From: Archivesica marissinica
Lineage: Eukaryota > Mollusca > Bivalvia > Venerida > Vesicomyidae
Assembly (NCBI GenBank): GCA_014843695.1
Contig: CM026402.1
Location: forward strand, 20,192,396-20,256,395
Reading direction: 5' to 3'
Length of the DNA: 64,000 nucleotides
Part shown: piece by piece, positions 61,463-64,000 of the stretch
Layout of the letters: each line of letters opens with the position of its first letter
How positions within the stretch are numbered: position 1 is the first letter of the stretch
Notes under the pieces: generated by a model
Databases searched by the model: none
What the model was told of the DNA's origin: nothing
Seen by the model: only the letters and a program-made list of their open reading frames with translations
Position numbers and translations under genes: made by a program

Positions 61463-61650
61463 ATATACAAATTTATTTTAGTTCGATTGCGAAAATTCTT
61501 ACAACTTATATTAATCACTCTCGAGACCTCATTCCTGATGGAATCCATCGCCACGAGGGAGAGAGAAGAGGCAACGCGGAATTTAAATGCCTTGCCTAAG
61601 GGTACAATCGCAACGGCTCCAGCGGGGCTCGAACTCCGGACCGTTCGCAC
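61463..61650 (-). mobile_element. SINE-B copy
   Basis: Near-identical to 59313-59531 from ATACAAATTTATTTTAG to GGGGCTCGAACTCCGGACC, including AAATGCCTTGCCTAAGGGTA. The tRNA-like 5' end beyond the B box is replaced by unrelated sequence. It starts directly after the target duplication of the adjacent SINE-C. Confidence 0.85.
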
Positions 61651-61882
61651 CTGTGTTTTGGTTGCATGTGAATTTCGTGTAAATGAAAGGGGATTCGTCT
61701 TGCATCATAGCGAATGGCCATATATCACACCGTACGATATACCAACACCACGTTAAGCGATGTAATCCAGTCCTGCAAGTTGTTCAGTGTAGCATATATA
61801 CGATACTAAATCTAACTGCACATTGCGTATGTGGCATTTCCAATACAACTCTTAAAGATTTTTTAGTTTTATCCGGATGTAC

Positions 61883-61927
<45 letters not shown>
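61883..61927. repeat. (AAT)n microsatellite
   Basis: About 15 AAT units followed by an A-rich AAAAATAAAAATAAAAAAT stretch. Confidence 0.95.
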
Positions 61928-61931
<4 letters not shown>

Positions 61932-62207
61932 TAAAAATAAAAAATATATAAAAAAATAATAAAGACTTATTTTACGAGAGAACTCATTAAACAAAAGTTA
62001 ATCTACCTTAAGGCCCTCAACATATATACATATATAAGTTAAAACTGCATATTGGAATTATATCGTACGTGTACGAACTTTCCAAAGACCTATTTTTACG
62101 TAGGCACACACTGTTCAAAGGCGTACGATCGATATGAAAGACCTATCAATTCAACTCGGATCCCACCGTAGAAGCCAACAAACGCTGTTTGTCGACTTAA
62201 ATAGCAC

Positions 62208-62735
62208 AATGTGTTGAATGGGTTAATATCATGCACCAGTCCATGTCAGTTACTTAGTGTTGAATGGGTTAATATCATACACCAGTCCAGGTCAGTTACA
62301 CGGTGTTGAATGGGTTCAAATCATACACCAGTCCATGTCAGTTACTTGGTGTTGAATGGGTTAACATCATGCACCAGTCCATGTAAGTTACTTGGTGTTG
62401 AATGGGTTAATATCATGCACCAGTCCATGTCAGTTACTTGGTGTTGAATGGGTTAATATCATGCACCAGTCCATGTCAATTACTTAGTGTTGAATGGGTT
62501 AATATCATGCACCAGTCCATGTCAGTTACTTAGTGTTGAATGGGTTAATATCATGCACCAGTCCATGTCAGTTACTTAGTGTTGAATGGGTTAATATCAT
62601 GCACCAGTCCATGTCAGTTACTTGGTGTTGAATGGGTTAATATCATGCACCAGTCCATGTCAGTTACTTGGTGTTGAATGGGTTAATATCATGCACCAGT
62701 CCATGTCAGTTACTTGGTGTTGCATGGGTTCATTC
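62208..62735. repeat. 46-bp array of MITE-1 ends (11 units)
   Basis: Units start TTAATATCATGCACCAGTCC and end TTGGTGTTGAATGGG; starts at 62223, 62269 and every 46 bp to 62683. This is the MITE-1 terminus (GGTGTTGAATGGG-TTAA) plus 29 bp of subterminal sequence, in the opposite orientation to the three units at 60668. Each unit boundary is a TTAA, apart from one mutated unit at about 62315. No complete MITE-1 is attached. Confidence 0.93.
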
Positions 62736-63059
62736 ACGACTGCAATGCTTGTCTATTATGAGTACACAAACAAGAGCAGAGTACGCTAAGACTAACGCAT
62801 ATGCTTATTGCAGAAACACACAGTGACACTTTTAGACGAGCATTTTCTTCCAGCAGTGAACTGTCGGTGGATTTAATCAACTCTACGTCTAGCTAGAACA
62901 TGCCACAAATTTCGAGTCGTCTTATCACACAAATTTAATTATCTCTTCTTTGATGTATTAGAAACTGAATTCACTTATTTAGTGAGTGCGATGGAACCAA
63001 TAGAAGATTAACTTGCTTGTTTAATAGTATTAGAAATTATTTCAGTTCACATAGTTTCT
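62736..63059. other. non-coding, no recognised feature
   Basis: Unique AT-rich sequence between two arrays, no gene seen. Confidence 0.45.
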
Positions 63060-63313
63060 GTTACTAATCTGATAATTAATGTTGTTTCGACTATATCCGT
63101 TTATGAAGGCATTACTAATCTGATAATTAATGTTGTTTCAACTATATCCGTTTATGAAGGCATTACTAATATGATAATTAATGTTGTTTCAACTATATCC
63201 GTTTATGAAGGCTTTACTAATCTGATAATTAATGTTGTTTCAACTATATCCGTTTATGAAGGCATTACTAATCTGATAATTAATGTTGTTTCAACTATAT
63301 CCGTTTATGAAGA
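63060..63313. repeat. 51-bp minisatellite, 5 units
   Basis: Unit ATTACTAATCTGATAATTAA plus TGTTGTTTCAACTATATCCG and TTTATGAAGGC; starts at 63060, 63111, 63162, 63213 and 63264. Only single-base differences separate the units. Although 51 is divisible by 3, the unit contains stops (TAA) in the plus frames. Confidence 0.93.
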
Positions 63314-63536
63314 CATGCATGTTACGGTGCTCGATGACTCAACAATATAAATCAACACTCATTCAAGTCCACCTACTCACAGCTTGAAACTGACAGGTAC
63401 GAAACCTTACGAGTAGAAGACAAGAAAATGTACATTCTGTAACACGGTAGAAGATGAGTCACATGTTAACCTTGAGTGTATTCTATATGATGATTTAAGA
63501 CAAATACTATTTTATAGAGCTCAGCTTTTTGTTTTA

Positions 63537-63676
63537 AGCTTTATTTATTTTACAACGATTGCGAAGCAAGTTTTAACAACTTATATTAATCACTCTCGTT
63601 GGCTCGGATGAAAGCGTATATGTAGTAATTCGTGTGTGTGGGAGGAAACCGGAGTACCCGGAGAAAACCCACCTGT
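63537..63676 (-). mobile_element. SINE 3' module with GGAAACCGGAGTACCC core
   Basis: TTATTTATTTTACAACGATT, then AACTTATATTAATCACTCTC and GGGAGGAAACCGGAGTACCC with GGAGAAAACCCACC. Same arrangement as 15199-15375. The tRNA-like head is not visible beyond 63680. Orientation is inferred from the shared 3' module. Confidence 0.7.
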
Positions 63677-64000
63677 CCGATCTAAGCTGTGTGCAACCTT
63701 GTTGTGTTAATATGTCTAGTCAAGAACACAAGAACAACTTAAGTTCATATTCACACATACACCCATTATTAGATTAGCTGCCAACACCTGTTTTAGTATT
63801 TTACAACGACTTACCTCTTATCTTTGTAAATAATGCCTCTTCAGTGTTTGAAAAATTCTATATTATGACTTAAACTCTTACAGTTTCTCGTCTATTGCAT
63901 TTAAACATATTTACAATATATATAGTGCAATGCACTATACTATGATATGCAATCATGATGATTATGTACATACTTGGACAAATAATGACAATGTCGTGAT
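63677..64000. other. non-coding to window end
   Basis: AT-rich sequence with no recognised feature. Confidence 0.45.

Overview
The window is a gene-poor, AT-rich stretch of an animal genome, dominated by tandem repeats and small transposable elements. Splice signals, tRNA-derived SINEs with target-site duplications, TTAA-flanked MITEs, a broken Tc1-type transposase and a decayed LINE RNase H region all say eukaryote and metazoan. The mix of SINEs and MITEs fits a mollusc, probably a bivalve, but that is an inference and no species is identified. There are no operons, rRNA genes, CRISPR arrays or functional tRNA genes. Two runs of exactly 1,000 N (8810-9809 and 28881-29880) are placeholder gaps, each at the right-hand end of a long satellite.

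Layout. 1-8809 is a 31-bp satellite. 9810-15400 is interspersed DNA with at least four copies of a TTAA-flanked MITE (MITE-1), a fold-back element around one of them, two unrelated 66-bp arrays and three SINEs. At 15426-15531 there is a convincing internal exon encoding part of a PX domain, closest by eye to class II phosphoinositide 3-kinases. Only about 60 bp past its splice donor a 26-bp satellite begins and runs 13.3 kb to the second gap, apparently inside the intron. 29881-30765 is a 194-bp satellite with an internal hairpin. 31325-32215 is a LINE RNase H/zinc-knuckle remnant. 32-48 kb is mostly unremarkable AT-rich sequence holding SINEs, an intact 164-codon ORF (38321-38815) with a Cys-rich segment and a PYLGHKW end, a broken Tc1/mariner transposase (39150-40112), a second TTAA-flanked MITE (42813-43052) and a pipsqueak-type helix-turn-helix fragment (48174-48270).

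48.4-57.6 kb is a second cluster of arrays: 41-bp units in two blocks, 20-bp units in perfect register, 22-bp TA-rich units, a 1.6-kb (GGTC)n tract and a 36-bp array. 57.6-64 kb is a dense pile of SINEs and MITEs, with a possible signal-anchor first exon at 59183-59274.

The most interesting theme is that tandem arrays grow out of transposon ends. The 46-bp array at 62208-62735, and three units at 60668, are reiterated MITE-1 ends, each unit bounded by TTAA. The 36-bp array at 56626-57597 is the reiterated end of a third MITE, whose unexpanded inverted copy sits 3 kb away. A GT/GTGC microsatellite abuts the 3' tail of a SINE. Long ORFs across the satellites result from stop-free units and are not annotated as genes.
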